Origin: JALOTE01 sp031422195
GTDB taxonomy: Bacteria; Pseudomonadota; Alphaproteobacteria; Rhizobiales; Rhizobiaceae
DNA length: 64,000 bases
Assembly: GCA_031422195.1 (NCBI GenBank)
Contig: JANOPZ010000077.1
Span: forward strand, 1-64,000
Direction of reading: 5' to 3'
Positions within the stretch are counted from its first letter, which is position 1. Every line of letters starts with the position of its first letter. Of this stretch, positions 16,751-26,076 are shown one piece after another. A program made the position numbers and the translations under genes. The notes beneath the pieces were generated by a model. That model was not told the origin of the DNA. It saw only the letters and a list, made by a program, of their open reading frames with translations, and made no database searches.

Positions 16751-17341
16751 ATGAAAGTCTTGGTTGTTTATTGCCATCCGGTTCCTGAAAGCTTTTGCGC
16801 TTCGGTTAAATCCACCACTGTTGAAGCATTGCGAAAAGCAGGTCACGAGGTTGATTTGCTTGATCTTTACGAGGAAGATTTCAATCCGGTGATGCCGGTG
16901 GAAGAGCGCCGTATTTACAACTCCATGACCAGTGGCGAGCAATGCGCTTACCCCGAACATGTTGCGCGATTAATGTCCGCTGAGGGCATTATATTTGTTT
17001 ATCCGACATGGTGGTACGGCATGCCAGCGATGCTCAAAGGCTGGCTTGATCGCGTGTGGATACCGGGCGTAGCTTTTAACATCTCGGCCGAAGGCGGGGT
17101 TATTACTTCAAATCTCCGCCACATTAAACGCCTGGGCGTGATAACGATGTGCGGCGCGCCGATGTGGTGGAGCTATGTTGTCGGCCACCCTGGTAAGCGC
17201 ACCATCTTGCGTGGCGTGCGCCAGTTGATCAACCTCAAAGCCAAGTCGTTCTTTCTGGCGCATTATCTGATGGATGTTTCCACAGAACAAAGCCGCGCAG
17301 ATTATTTGGGCAAAGTGCAGGCTAAAGTGGCAAAGTTTTAG
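16751..17341 (+). CDS. Flavodoxin-fold NAD(P)H:quinone reductase-like protein (2)
   Basis: A 196-residue paralogue of the preceding gene, starting M-K-V-L-V-V-Y-C-H-P-V-P-E-S and containing W-W-Y-G-M-P-A-M-L-K-G-W-L-D-R-V-W. It is the last gene of the rightward nitrogen-compound operon and ends seven bases from the stop of the convergent hydantoinase gene. Tandem pairs of this family may form heterodimers or handle related substrates; nothing in the sequence decides this. Confidence 0.85.
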   Translation: MKVLVVYCHPVPESFCASVKSTTVEALRKAGHEVDLLDLYEEDFNPVMPVEERRIYNSMTSGEQCAYPEHVARLMSAEGIIFVYPTWWYGMPAMLKGWLDRVWIPGVAFNISAEGGVITSNLRHIKRLGVITMCGAPMWWSYVVGHPGKRTILRGVRQLINLKAKSFFLAHYLMDVSTEQSRADYLGKVQAKVAKF

Positions 17342-17348
17342 ACCCGGG

Positions 17349-20300
17349 TCAGTTCGCCAAATACCCACCCGGCGTCGGTGTTGTAACAATTACCGTTTCA
17401 CCGGCCTTCACAAGCGTTTGGTCCACATGGCCAAGCAATTCAAGTGTGCCATCCAATCGCCTCACCTCGGTTTTACCCATTTCACCATCGCCGCCGCCGC
17501 CTAAACCTTTTGGCGGGCGTTTGCGGTGTGAGGCCAATATGGCGCAATCCATATCCTCTAGAAATGTCATGGCGCGCAGCGTGCCGTCACCGCCTGGATA
17601 CTGGCCTTTGCCGCCTGAACTTGTCCGGATTGAAAACTCTTCAATGCGAATTGGGAAGCGCAGTTCGACAATTTCAGGGTCAGTTAGCCTTGTGTTTGTC
17701 ATATGGGTATGGACGCCGTGTGCTCCTGCAAAGCCGCGACCGGAGTTCATCACGCCAGCTGGTGCGCCGGAGCAAATCGTCTCATAGTTTTGATATTTTG
17801 CATTGCCATAAGTGAGGTTGTTCATTGTGCCTTGCGCGTTGGATAACGCACCAAGAGCTTCCAGCAAACAATTGGTCACATGTTGGCTGGTTTCTACGTT
17901 ACCTGCCACGACAGCTGCCGGGTAGGCGGGTTTCAGCATGCAACCTTCAGGTATGATGATGTTGATAGGTTTCAAACAACCGGCATTCATTGGGATTGGG
18001 CTTTCAACCATCAGTCTAAATACATAAAGCACAGCCGCGCGGGTTACGGGTTCTGGCGCGTTGAAATTATTGGCCATCACCGGCGATGTGCCGGTGAAAT
18101 CAACCGTGGCTTCACGTGCTGCTTTATCAACAGTAATCTTGAGCCTGATCACTTGGCCAGTGTCAGTCTCATAATCGCAGGCGCAATCTTTCAGCGTATC
18201 AATGACACGGCGCACGCTTTCTTCGGCGTTGTCTTGCACATGGTTCATATAGGCTTGAACAACGGGCAACGAAAAATGCTCAACCATTTTGCGCAGCTCG
18301 TGAACACCCTTTTCATTGGCGGCAACCTGCGCACGCAAATCAGCGATGTTCTGCGCAGAGTTTCGCACCGGCCAAGGGTGGTTGGTCAGGACGTCTAGCA
18401 AGGCTTCTTCGCGGAATTCACCGTCTTCAACGAGGTGGAAATTATCGATGAGGATGCCTTCTTCATCCACAGTGGTGGCGCGCGGTGTCATCGATCCAGG
18501 CGCTTTTCCGCCGACATCAGCGTGATGCCCGCGTGAGGCAACGTAGAACAGGATTGCGCTGCCGTTATCGTTAAATACCGGCGTCACCGCCGTAATATCC
18601 GGCAAATGTGTGCCGCCATTATAGGGCGCGTTCAAACAAAACACGTCGCCCGGTTTCATGTTAGGGTTGAGCCGGATGATGGTTTCAACGGAGCGATCCA
18701 TTGAACCTAAATGCACCGGCATATGTGGGGCGTTGGCTACCAATTGCCCGCCAGCATCAAACACGGCACAGGAAAAATCGAGCCGTTCTTTAACGTTGAC
18801 CGAATGCGCGGTGTTTTGCAGCGTTACGCCCATTTGCTCGGCAATCGACATGAATAAATTGTTGAATACCTCAAGTAAAATCGGGTCAGCATCTGTGCCG
18901 AGCGCCTTGTGGCGGGCTTTGACTTCAACACGTTTGATCAGCACATGGTTGCGATTGGTAATTTCTGCGCGCCAGCCGGGTTCAATGACAATAGTTTGGT
19001 TGGGCTCAATCAACAGCGCCGGGCCGTTCATAATTGCGCCGGGGGTTATATTTTCACGGTGGTAAACAGCGGCGTCATGCCAGCTACTTTCGGTGAACAT
19101 GGCACGGGTTTCTGCTGGTTTTGCGTTGTGCAGAACTGTTTGAAAATTTGGCTCAAGCGCACCGGGATCCCGGTTATCCATCGCTTCAACAGAAAGCGAT
19201 TCGATGATGATTTCTTTGTTTTGATAAATGAAACCAAACTGGCTTTTATGCGCAGCTTCAAACTCAGCTATGGCTGCAGCAACATCGAAGCCAGAAAAAT
19301 TGACCGGCAGCGTGGTATCAGTTCCAGCATAGCGGATTTGCAAAACCGGACGCCACATAATGTCTGCTTCAAGAATGCCTTGGCTTTGAAGCTCGACAAA
19401 AACGGCCTGCATCAAGCGGTTTGTTGTCGTGCGCAATTGCGGCAAAGTATCTTCGTTGAGCGGCTTCAAAATTGCTTGTTGGCGCGATGCAAATACCGCG
19501 GCAAGGCCAATGCCGTATGCCGATAAAAGCCCGGAATAGGGGTGGATTAAGACAGCAGTCATTCCCAATGAATCCGCCACTTTACATGCGTGCTGGCCGC
19601 CTGCGCCGCCAAAGCAATTCAAAACATATTCGGTAACATCATAGCCACGCTGCACCGAAATTTTCTTGATAGCGTTGGCCATGTTTTCAACCGCAATGGT
19701 AATGAACCCTTCGGCCACTTCTTCCGGTGTTTTGCCGTCAGCGATTTCTGCGCTCAATGCCGCAAATTTTTGATGCACAATTTCGCTATTTAGGGGTTCG
19801 TTTTGGGCAGGGCCAAAAATTGCCGGGAAATATTCAGGGCGGAGTTTGCCGACCATGACATTTGCATCGGTCACGGCCAGCGGCCCGCCACGGCGATAGC
19901 AAGCCGGGCCGGGATTTGCACCGGCAGAATGCGGACCTGCACGGAATCGCCCTTGATCAAAGGTGAGAATTGATCCGCCACCTGCAGCAACCGTATGGAT
20001 GCGCATCATGGGTGCGCGGATGCGAACGCCAGCAACCTCAGTGTCAAATGCGCGCTCATAATCGCCATCTGAATGGGCAACGTCGGTTGACGTGCCGCCC
20101 ATATCAAAGCCGATCACTTTTTCAAAACCTGCCGCGCGCGCGGTTTCCACCATACCGACCACGCCGCCTGCCGGGCCTGAAAGAATGGCGTCTTTGCCTT
20201 GGAACAGATTGGCGTCGGTGAGCCCGCCGGACGACATCATGAACTGTAAGCGGGGGCCTTTGTTGTTATCGGCAATTCCCAACTCACCGGCAACCTGATC

Positions 20301-20972
20301 AACATAACGCCGCAAAATTGGTGACAAATAAGCGTCAACAACCGTGGTGTCGCCGCGCCCGACCAGCTTGACCAAAGGCGAAACATGGGATGACACAGAC
20401 ACCTGCTTAAAGCCCAAACGATAAGCGGCATTGGCGGCGTTTTCTTCATGTTTGGCATAGTTCCACGAGTGCATAAACACGATAGCTACAGCATCAAAAC
20501 CGTCTGCTTTTGCAACTGCAAGCCCGGCTTCGATCTCTTCAAGATCTGGCATGACCAGAGTATCGCCTTGTGCTGTGACACGTTCGTTAATTTCAATCAC
20601 GCGGCTGTAAAGCTGTGCGGGCTTGATGATTTCCTTGGCAAAAATATCAGCGCGGGCTTGGTAAGCAATGCGCAAGGCATCGCGAAATCCCTTGGTGATC
20701 AGCAATAATGTGCGGTCGCCTTTGCGCTCCAACAACGCATTGGTGGCCACCGTTGTGCCCATACGGACATCGCCGATCAGATGTGACGGCAAAGCATCAT
20801 TGGTTTTCAGGCCCAAAAAGTGCCGGATACCTGCCACTGCGGCATCGCGATATGCTTCCGGGTTTTCAGACAACAGTTTATAGGCCGCCAGCGTGCCATC
20901 CGGTTTTCTGGCGATAATATCGGTGAAGGTGCCGCCACGGTCGATGAAAAAATCCCATTTGCCGGTTTGCAT
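17349..20972 (-). CDS. Fused HyuA-HyuB ATP-dependent hydantoinase / 5-oxoprolinase
   Basis: A 1207-residue protein joining a HyuA-type half (about residues 1-690: D-R-G-G-T-F-T-D near the N-terminus, G-T-T-V-A-T-N-A-L-L-E-R-K, and G-F-D-M-G-G-T-S-T-D-V) to a HyuB-type half (about 700-1200: L-N-A-P-Y-N-G-G-T-H-L-P-D). Such proteins cleave cyclic amides at the cost of ATP: 5-oxoproline to glutamate, or N-methylhydantoin to N-carbamoylsarcosine. The one-chain form is commoner for 5-oxoprolinase, while N-methylhydantoinases are often two subunits; context with a creatinine/cytosine deaminase and sarcosine oxidase supports the second. It is followed 13 bases upstream by an EamA transporter on the same strand. 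Confidence 0.9.
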   Translation of the reverse strand: MQTGKWDFFIDRGGTFTDIIARKPDGTLAAYKLLSENPEAYRDAAVAGIRHFLGLKTNDALPSHLIGDVRMGTTVATNALLERKGDRTLLLITKGFRDALRIAYQARADIFAKEIIKPAQLYSRVIEINERVTAQGDTLVMPDLEEIEAGLAVAKADGFDAVAIVFMHSWNYAKHEENAANAAYRLGFKQVSVSSHVSPLVKLVGRGDTTVVDAYLSPILRRYVDQVAGELGIADNNKGPRLQFMMSSGGLTDANLFQGKDAILSGPAGGVVGMVETARAAGFEKVIGFDMGGTSTDVAHSDGDYERAFDTEVAGVRIRAPMMRIHTVAAGGGSILTFDQGRFRAGPHSAGANPGPACYRRGGPLAVTDANVMVGKLRPEYFPAIFGPAQNEPLNSEIVHQKFAALSAEIADGKTPEEVAEGFITIAVENMANAIKKISVQRGYDVTEYVLNCFGGAGGQHACKVADSLGMTAVLIHPYSGLLSAYGIGLAAVFASRQQAILKPLNEDTLPQLRTTTNRLMQAVFVELQSQGILEADIMWRPVLQIRYAGTDTTLPVNFSGFDVAAAIAEFEAAHKSQFGFIYQNKEIIIESLSVEAMDNRDPGALEPNFQTVLHNAKPAETRAMFTESSWHDAAVYHRENITPGAIMNGPALLIEPNQTIVIEPGWRAEITNRNHVLIKRVEVKARHKALGTDADPILLEVFNNLFMSIAEQMGVTLQNTAHSVNVKERLDFSCAVFDAGGQLVANAPHMPVHLGSMDRSVETIIRLNPNMKPGDVFCLNAPYNGGTHLPDITAVTPVFNDNGSAILFYVASRGHHADVGGKAPGSMTPRATTVDEEGILIDNFHLVEDGEFREEALLDVLTNHPWPVRNSAQNIADLRAQVAANEKGVHELRKMVEHFSLPVVQAYMNHVQDNAEESVRRVIDTLKDCACDYETDTGQVIRLKITVDKAAREATVDFTGTSPVMANNFNAPEPVTRAAVLYVFRLMVESPIPMNAGCLKPINIIIPEGCMLKPAYPAAVVAGNVETSQHVTNCLLEALGALSNAQGTMNNLTYGNAKYQNYETICSGAPAGVMNSGRGFAGAHGVHTHMTNTRLTDPEIVELRFPIRIEEFSIRTSSGGKGQYPGGDGTLRAMTFLEDMDCAILASHRKRPPKGLGGGGDGEMGKTEVRRLDGTLELLGHVDQTLVKAGETVIVTTPTPGGYLAN

Positions 20973-20985
20973 ATTTCACTCCACA

Positions 20986-21882
20986 TCAATTGGCTTTGGC
21001 AGCAATTCTCGCGCGGCTACCAACCAAAACCACAAAGCTGACTGCGAGCGCAAAAACAAGGGTTTGCACAGTGATTTTCTCGTTGAGCAACCACGCTGAC
21101 AGAGCTAATGTCACGAAAGTTTGTAAGAGTTGAACCTGCCCGACGCGCGCTATGCCGCCCATCGCAAGACCGGCGTTCCACGCAAAAAACCCGATGTATT
21201 GCGAGAACAGCCCCAGGAAAATCACATACAGCCATGGTGTGAACTCGTTTGGTGCTGTAGCGGGATTATAGGTGAGATAAGTTGCCACAAACGAAATTGG
21301 CGCAGTCATCACTAATGCCCAGGAAATTGTTTCCCAAGCGGGCATAACTTTGGCCAATCGCCCGAAAATCACATAGCCAAAACTGGCGGAAAGCGCAGCT
21401 GCCAGCAACCAAAGGTCACCAGTTTCAATATGCTTGGCGCTGTCTCGCAGCGAAAATGCAATCACCAAAGCCGCACCGATAACAGCGCATATCCAGAATA
21501 GTTTCGGAGGGCGTTCACCGGCTAAAATTGTTGCAAAAACCGCAGTCATCAGAGGCAGCACGCCCAGCACAACGCCGCCATGTGCGGAAGGAACAGTTTT
21601 GAGCGCGGTCGCCATGAGCAGCGGAAACCCAAAGACCGTTGCTAGCCCACCTGCCAAAATAGCCATCCAATGGGCTTTTGGAAATTTGCGGCCAAGTGCA
21701 AGCAACAGGCAAATTGCGGCAATTTGCGCCACGGCGCCTCGCGCAAACGTTATGAAAGCGGGGGTAAAATCTTGTAGTGCTAAGGCTGTAACGGGCAAAG
21801 TGGAGCCAAAAATAATAACGCCTATCAGGCCCAAGCCGTAGCCAAGGGCAGGGGAATTTTGATTGTTTTGTTGGGCCGACAT
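20986..21882 (-). CDS. EamA/DMT-family transporter
   Basis: A ten-helix inner-membrane transporter of about 298 residues, with two EamA repeats. The ATG at 21882 (M-S-A-Q-Q-N-N) is preferred; the longer frame begins only with a TTG at 21936. It is co-directional with, and 13 bases upstream of, the hydantoinase/oxoprolinase gene, so it may move the substrate or product of that enzyme; the family cannot be assigned a substrate by sequence. Confidence 0.85.
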   Translation of the reverse strand: MSAQQNNQNSPALGYGLGLIGVIIFGSTLPVTALALQDFTPAFITFARGAVAQIAAICLLLALGRKFPKAHWMAILAGGLATVFGFPLLMATALKTVPSAHGGVVLGVLPLMTAVFATILAGERPPKLFWICAVIGAALVIAFSLRDSAKHIETGDLWLLAAALSASFGYVIFGRLAKVMPAWETISWALVMTAPISFVATYLTYNPATAPNEFTPWLYVIFLGLFSQYIGFFAWNAGLAMGGIARVGQVQLLQTFVTLALSAWLLNEKITVQTLVFALAVSFVVLVGSRARIAAKAN

Positions 21883-22011
21883 TAAGAAAATACCAAAAAC
21901 AAGTGACCAATCAGTCTTTAGCTGGTGCAATATCAAGTCGAGCAGGTTTTCTTGGCACTGCTACAACTTTTTCTGCGCCAAAATTAAACCGGAATATGAT
22001 ATCGCTCTCAA

Positions 22012-22722
22012 ATGTCGATTTGGTCCCGCTTTACAGAATTGCTGTCGTCCACTGCATCAAACGCTTTTTCCAGCGTGGTTGAGGCTGTGCGAACAGCTTT
22101 TGAAGGCGACCCTGCCACACGACGGCGGGTAGCGTTTTCAATTGCGATGATTGCGCTTTCAGCCAAAATGGCCAAGGCCGATGGCGTGGTGACGTTGCCA
22201 GAAGTGGCTGCCTTTTATCAGATTTTTCAAGTGCCGGAAAACGACCGCTCAAATGTTTCACGGCTTTATAATTTGGCGCAGCAGGATGTTGCCGGTTATC
22301 AAGCCTATGCCAAGCAAATGGCTAATCTCTGTGGTGGTTCCGAAAAAGATTGCCCAGTGCTGGAAGACATTCTTGACGGCCTGTTTCACATCGCCAAAGC
22401 CGACGGTTTGGTGCATGAGCAGGAGTTTGGCTTTCTTGAAGATGTTGCTGGAATTTTTGGTATTACGCAAAGCCATTATGAATCGATCCTTGCCCGCCAT
22501 GTCGAAATGTCTAAACGCAACCCTTATGCAGTGCTTGGTATCGACCGCTCAATGCCGTTTGCCGAAGCGCGCAAAGCTTGGCTAAAACTCGTTCGTGAAA
22601 ACCACCCTGATTTAATGGCTGCACGAGGATTGCCTGACGAATTTATCGCGATTGCGACAGCGCGTCTTGCCGCCATCAATGCCGCTTATGATCAGATTGA
22701 GAGCGAGAAAAAAGCGGCATGA
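22012..22722 (+). CDS. DjlA-like co-chaperone (TerB + J domain)
   Basis: A 236-residue protein with a TerB-like helical domain (about residues 40-165, with acidic A-K-A-D-G-V and A-K-A-D-G-L repeats) and a C-terminal J domain containing H198-P-D, the motif that stimulates DnaK. E. coli DjlA has an N-terminal membrane segment; here the N-terminus is amphipathic rather than clearly transmembrane. Its stop overlaps the amidase start (ATGA), and the amidase overlaps the nuclease in the same way, so the three form a coupled operon with PhzF. Confidence 0.9.
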   Translation: MSIWSRFTELLSSTASNAFSSVVEAVRTAFEGDPATRRRVAFSIAMIALSAKMAKADGVVTLPEVAAFYQIFQVPENDRSNVSRLYNLAQQDVAGYQAYAKQMANLCGGSEKDCPVLEDILDGLFHIAKADGLVHEQEFGFLEDVAGIFGITQSHYESILARHVEMSKRNPYAVLGIDRSMPFAEARKAWLKLVRENHPDLMAARGLPDEFIAIATARLAAINAAYDQIESEKKAA

Positions 22723-23507
22723 GCAAACTATTGGTGCCGGACCAGGCGGGGGCAAAGGTGCGGCCTTCGCCCAATTTTGGGGCGCGTCATAATGGCATCA
22801 TACCGGATGCAATCATTTTGCATTATACCGGTATGGCGTCTGGAGCGCTTGCGGAAGACCGGCTTTGCAATGTGGAGGCGGAAGTCTCAGCGCATTATCT
22901 TGTGCATGAAGATGGGCGTATTGTGCAAATGGTGCCGGAAGCGGCGCGGGCTTGGCATGCCGGAGTCAGCTTTTGGGCTGGTGCAACCGACATGAACTCA
23001 TGTTCAATTGGCATCGAAATTGCCAATGCAGGGCACCTTGATGCCGATCCGTCGCAACCTGCGCCAGCATTTGAGCCCCGCCAGCTTGCGGCTGTCATTG
23101 CACTTTGCCAAGGCATTGTAGAACGTTGGAACGTTAAGCCTGAGCGGGTATTGGCCCATTCAGATGTTTCGATTGGGCGCAAGATTGATCCCGGGGAAAT
23201 GTTTCCATGGGGTGATATGCACCAAGCAAACCTTGGGCACTATGTGCTACCTTCACCCATTCGTGGCGGCCGGTTTTTTGCGCGCGGCGATAGCGGCCAG
23301 CCGGTTGAGGCATTGCAATCCATGCTGGCGGTTTATGGTTATAAAATCGGGATTAACGGTTATTATGACGAAGCAACGGAAAAAGCCGTCAATGCGTTTC
23401 AGCGGCATTTTCGGCCCGAACGCATTGATGGAGTTGCAGATGCATCGACGATAGAAACGTTGCACCGCTTGCTTAAAGGTTTGCCACGACACGAGGCCAT
23501 CGCATGA
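22719..23507 (+). CDS. N-acetylmuramoyl-L-alanine amidase (AmpD/AmiD-like) with PG-binding domain
   Basis: A 262-residue Amidase_2-type zinc enzyme. The first metal His is in I-L-H35-Y-T-G-M and the second region is A-H-S-D-V-S-I-G-R-K-I-D-P-G. A peptidoglycan-binding helical domain (about residues 190-255, G-D-S-G-Q-P-V-E-A-L-Q-S) closes the protein. No signal peptide is visible, suggesting a cytoplasmic AmpD-type role in recycling anhydro-muropeptides, although AmpD itself usually lacks the binding domain. Coupled to both neighbours by four-base overlaps. Confidence 0.9.
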   Translation: MSKLLVPDQAGAKVRPSPNFGARHNGIIPDAIILHYTGMASGALAEDRLCNVEAEVSAHYLVHEDGRIVQMVPEAARAWHAGVSFWAGATDMNSCSIGIEIANAGHLDADPSQPAPAFEPRQLAAVIALCQGIVERWNVKPERVLAHSDVSIGRKIDPGEMFPWGDMHQANLGHYVLPSPIRGGRFFARGDSGQPVEALQSMLAVYGYKIGINGYYDEATEKAVNAFQRHFRPERIDGVADASTIETLHRLLKGLPRHEAIA

Positions 23508-24616
23508 GTTTTAAGCTTGCTACATTTAATGTTGAAAATCTGCTGACGCGATTTGATTTTTCGGGTTGGAAAAATGAAATTAGTAAAGACCGCTCTTTAT
23601 CCTTGTTTGAGATCAAGGACCAAGCACAGTTTGAGCGGATGGAAACAGCACGGTTGGTTGCGACTGCCGATGATGTGCGCCAGCACTCGGCCTTAGCAAT
23701 TGCAGAGACCGAGGCTGATATCTTATGTGTGCAGGAAGTTGAAGGCGAGGCGGCGCTGAAGGCGTTTGAGGCTGGCTATTTGTACCGTATGATTGGATTT
23801 GGTTACCCGTTTAAACATATGTCAAACGGCAATGACACGCGCGGCATTGATGTGGGAGCAATGTTCCGTTCGCAAACGGCTGATGGTGAAGCGATTGAGC
23901 TTGTTAAAATCCTCAGCCACGCCGCGCTAAGCTATGCAGATTTGGACTTGTTTACGGATGACTTGGCCAAGCGCGGCCTTAAGCCAGCAGACCGCATTTT
24001 CAAACGCGATTGCTTGGAGCTGCATTTGACGGTTGGCGGCAAACCGCTGGCCCTGTTTGTGGTGCATTTGAAATCCATGGGCGGCGGACGTGATGGTATG
24101 AACGGGCGCGACTTTACAATGCCTGTACGGATTGCCGAGGCTAAAGCCCTTCGCCATATTGTCGGCCAAGCATTTGGTGGCGAGGCCGCCGCAAAGCAGG
24201 CAAACTTTGCAATTTGCGGTGATTTCAATGATTATCAAACAAAAATTATTGTTGGCGGCGACAAGAAAAACGGCTTCACATTCACCCCTGAACCTGAACC
24301 GGTTTCAGCGCTCAACATGCTGCTTGCCGACGGTTTTGCGGTAAATGTTTTAGAGCGGTTGGAGCCGCTTGAGCGGTGGACAACCTATCATACGCGCGGG
24401 CCGGATGAACGGCATTTGTCCCAGTTGGATTATATTTTATTGTCATCTGCTTTGGCGGCAAAAAACTCTGATGCCAAGCCGGCGGTCATTCGCGGGGGAC
24501 AACCATTCCGCGTGATTTGCCCGTCTGGCCAAATTGGGGAACGCTATCCGCGCATTGGCTGGGACAGGCCAAAGGCGAGCGACCATTGTCCCGTTGTGAT
24601 GACGCTCACCCTTTGA
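23504..24616 (+). CDS. Endonuclease/exonuclease/phosphatase-family protein
   Basis: A 370-residue EEP-fold hydrolase. The typical opening F-N-V-E-N-L, the acidic C-V-Q-E-V-E-G, the G-D-F-N-D-Y metal site and the terminal S-D-H-C-P-V catalytic His are all visible. The family includes DNases and phosphodiesterases, so the substrate is not determined. The ATG overlaps the amidase stop by four bases, an unusual pairing of a wall amidase with a nuclease-like enzyme. Confidence 0.85.
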   Translation: MSFKLATFNVENLLTRFDFSGWKNEISKDRSLSLFEIKDQAQFERMETARLVATADDVRQHSALAIAETEADILCVQEVEGEAALKAFEAGYLYRMIGFGYPFKHMSNGNDTRGIDVGAMFRSQTADGEAIELVKILSHAALSYADLDLFTDDLAKRGLKPADRIFKRDCLELHLTVGGKPLALFVVHLKSMGGGRDGMNGRDFTMPVRIAEAKALRHIVGQAFGGEAAAKQANFAICGDFNDYQTKIIVGGDKKNGFTFTPEPEPVSALNMLLADGFAVNVLERLEPLERWTTYHTRGPDERHLSQLDYILLSSALAAKNSDAKPAVIRGGQPFRVICPSGQIGERYPRIGWDRPKASDHCPVVMTLTL

Positions 24617-24625
24617 GGAAAGCCC

Positions 24626-25504
24626 ATGAAACGTAAATATGCCATTTATGACGTGTTCACGACGCAGCGTCTTGCGGGCAATCCGCTGGCTGTGGTTTTT
24701 GATGCCGGCGACCTAAATTCGCAACACATGCAAGCAATTGCCGGTGAATTCAATCTTTCCGAAACCGTTTTCATTTTGCCGCGCCAAAACCCGATGGCGG
24801 ATTATAAATTGCGCATTTTTACGCCCGCATATGAGATGGATTTTGCAGGCCACCCGACGGTTGGGGCGGCGGTCGCTTTGGCTGATGGTCGCGATAAAGC
24901 CGGGTTGATTTTGGAGCTGAATGTTGGTCTGACACCTTGCGCTGTAGCGGTGCAAGATGGCGTGCCCTATGCTGAGTTTGTAGCTCCGGCTTTGCCGCTT
25001 GAAAGTGAGTTGGCTTTGCACCCAGACCGGGCCGCAAAAGTCATCAATGTTGAACCATTTGAAGTTGGCTTTAAGCGCTACGGCGTTTCGGCTTTCGGCG
25101 TCGCCAAACCCTATCTTTATGTGCCGGTGGATGGTTTGGAAGTGATTGCAAAATGCCGTCCGACACCGGATTTGATGCGCGGCGGGATTCCCTATTCCGG
25201 AATCTATGCATTCACCCGCCGGTCGATCACCAAAGAGGCGGCCTTTCATGCGCGGTTTTTTGCACCTGATATGGGCATTGCTGAAGACCCGGCAACCGGT
25301 TCGGCAGCAGTCGGTCTTGCAGGCGTCATTATGAAGTATGAGCCGCCGGAAGATGGCAGGCATACTTATATTATTGAGCAAGGTTTTGAGATGGGCCGCC
25401 CATCCATGCTTCGACTTGAACTGGAAGTCGAGAATGCGGCGTTAAAACATGTCCGGCTTGGCGGCAATGCGGTGAAAGTGGCAGAAGGCGTGCTCTACCT
25501 TTAG
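24626..25504 (+). CDS. PhzF-family isomerase/epimerase
   Basis: A 292-residue PhzF-like protein with the two-domain diaminopimelate-epimerase-type fold. The catalytic glutamate lies in F-N-L-S-E-T-V-F and the second signature is E-D-P-A-T-G-S-A-A. No phenazine genes are near, so it is one of the many orphan PhzF proteins of unknown substrate. GAGGAAAG precedes the ATG. Its stop overlaps the end of convergent soxG by four bases. Confidence 0.88.
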   Translation: MKRKYAIYDVFTTQRLAGNPLAVVFDAGDLNSQHMQAIAGEFNLSETVFILPRQNPMADYKLRIFTPAYEMDFAGHPTVGAAVALADGRDKAGLILELNVGLTPCAVAVQDGVPYAEFVAPALPLESELALHPDRAAKVINVEPFEVGFKRYGVSAFGVAKPYLYVPVDGLEVIAKCRPTPDLMRGGIPYSGIYAFTRRSITKEAAFHARFFAPDMGIAEDPATGSAAVGLAGVIMKYEPPEDGRHTYIIEQGFEMGRPSMLRLELEVENAALKHVRLGGNAVKVAEGVLYL

Positions 25505-26076
25505 CCTTCAATCTCAACGCCATATTCTGTGCCAGCCTTGATCAACGCTTTGAGGAAATCGCGCGCAAATGAACGGTGGGGCAACAGCAAAAAACGCGTG
25601 GCATTTTCGCGGTAAATAAGCGCAAAAATAACATGATGTGCCGTGGCAATTCCTGTTCCGCTTTTGAAGGCGCTGGCATCAAAATCAATGGCAAATAGTT
25701 TTGATAAAACGTCGCTCACCCGCGCGCCTTCAACAGCCAAACAGACGCGGCCATGGCTTTGATCAATAATTGCCGCTTGGTCGGACGGCACTGCAGCCTT
25801 TAGCGCGGGCAAACGATTGTCATCACGGGCGACCATAAACACGCGGTCGGCGGCATGGGCAAAACTTAAATCGCCGTCAAAGCGGCGGGCTACTGCAGAG
25901 ACAATGTCCAATACAGAATTGCCAGGGTCAAAACTGACAATCTCGGCTTGGGTTTGGTTAACAATCCATTCGATAGAGATGCCGGGGGCGCCGTCTTTTT
26001 TGCCGATGCGATCAGGCACAAGCAATGCACCAAACGGGCTGTCAATTTTCAACGACTGGGTTTGGTTTCTAACCAT
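25501..26076 (-). CDS. soxG: Sarcosine oxidase gamma subunit
   Basis: The gamma subunit of heterotetrameric sarcosine oxidase, about 191 residues with the GcvT-like gamma fold. I take the ATG at 26076, preceded by AAGGGAG at good spacing; an earlier ATG at 26097 would overlap that ribosome site. It overlaps the soxA stop by eight bases and is the last gene of soxBDAG. Its exact role is structural, packing against SoxA. Confidence 0.88.
   Translation of the reverse strand: MVRNQTQSLKIDSPFGALLVPDRIGKKDGAPGISIEWIVNQTQAEIVSFDPGNSVLDIVSAVARRFDGDLSFAHAADRVFMVARDDNRLPALKAAVPSDQAAIIDQSHGRVCLAVEGARVSDVLSKLFAIDFDASAFKSGTGIATAHHVIFALIYRENATRFLLLPHRSFARDFLKALIKAGTEYGVEIEG

Noticed and set aside
24713..25381. 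222-codon open frame antisense to the PhzF gene
   Set aside because: A shadow frame; PhzF motifs on the opposite strand are unambiguous.
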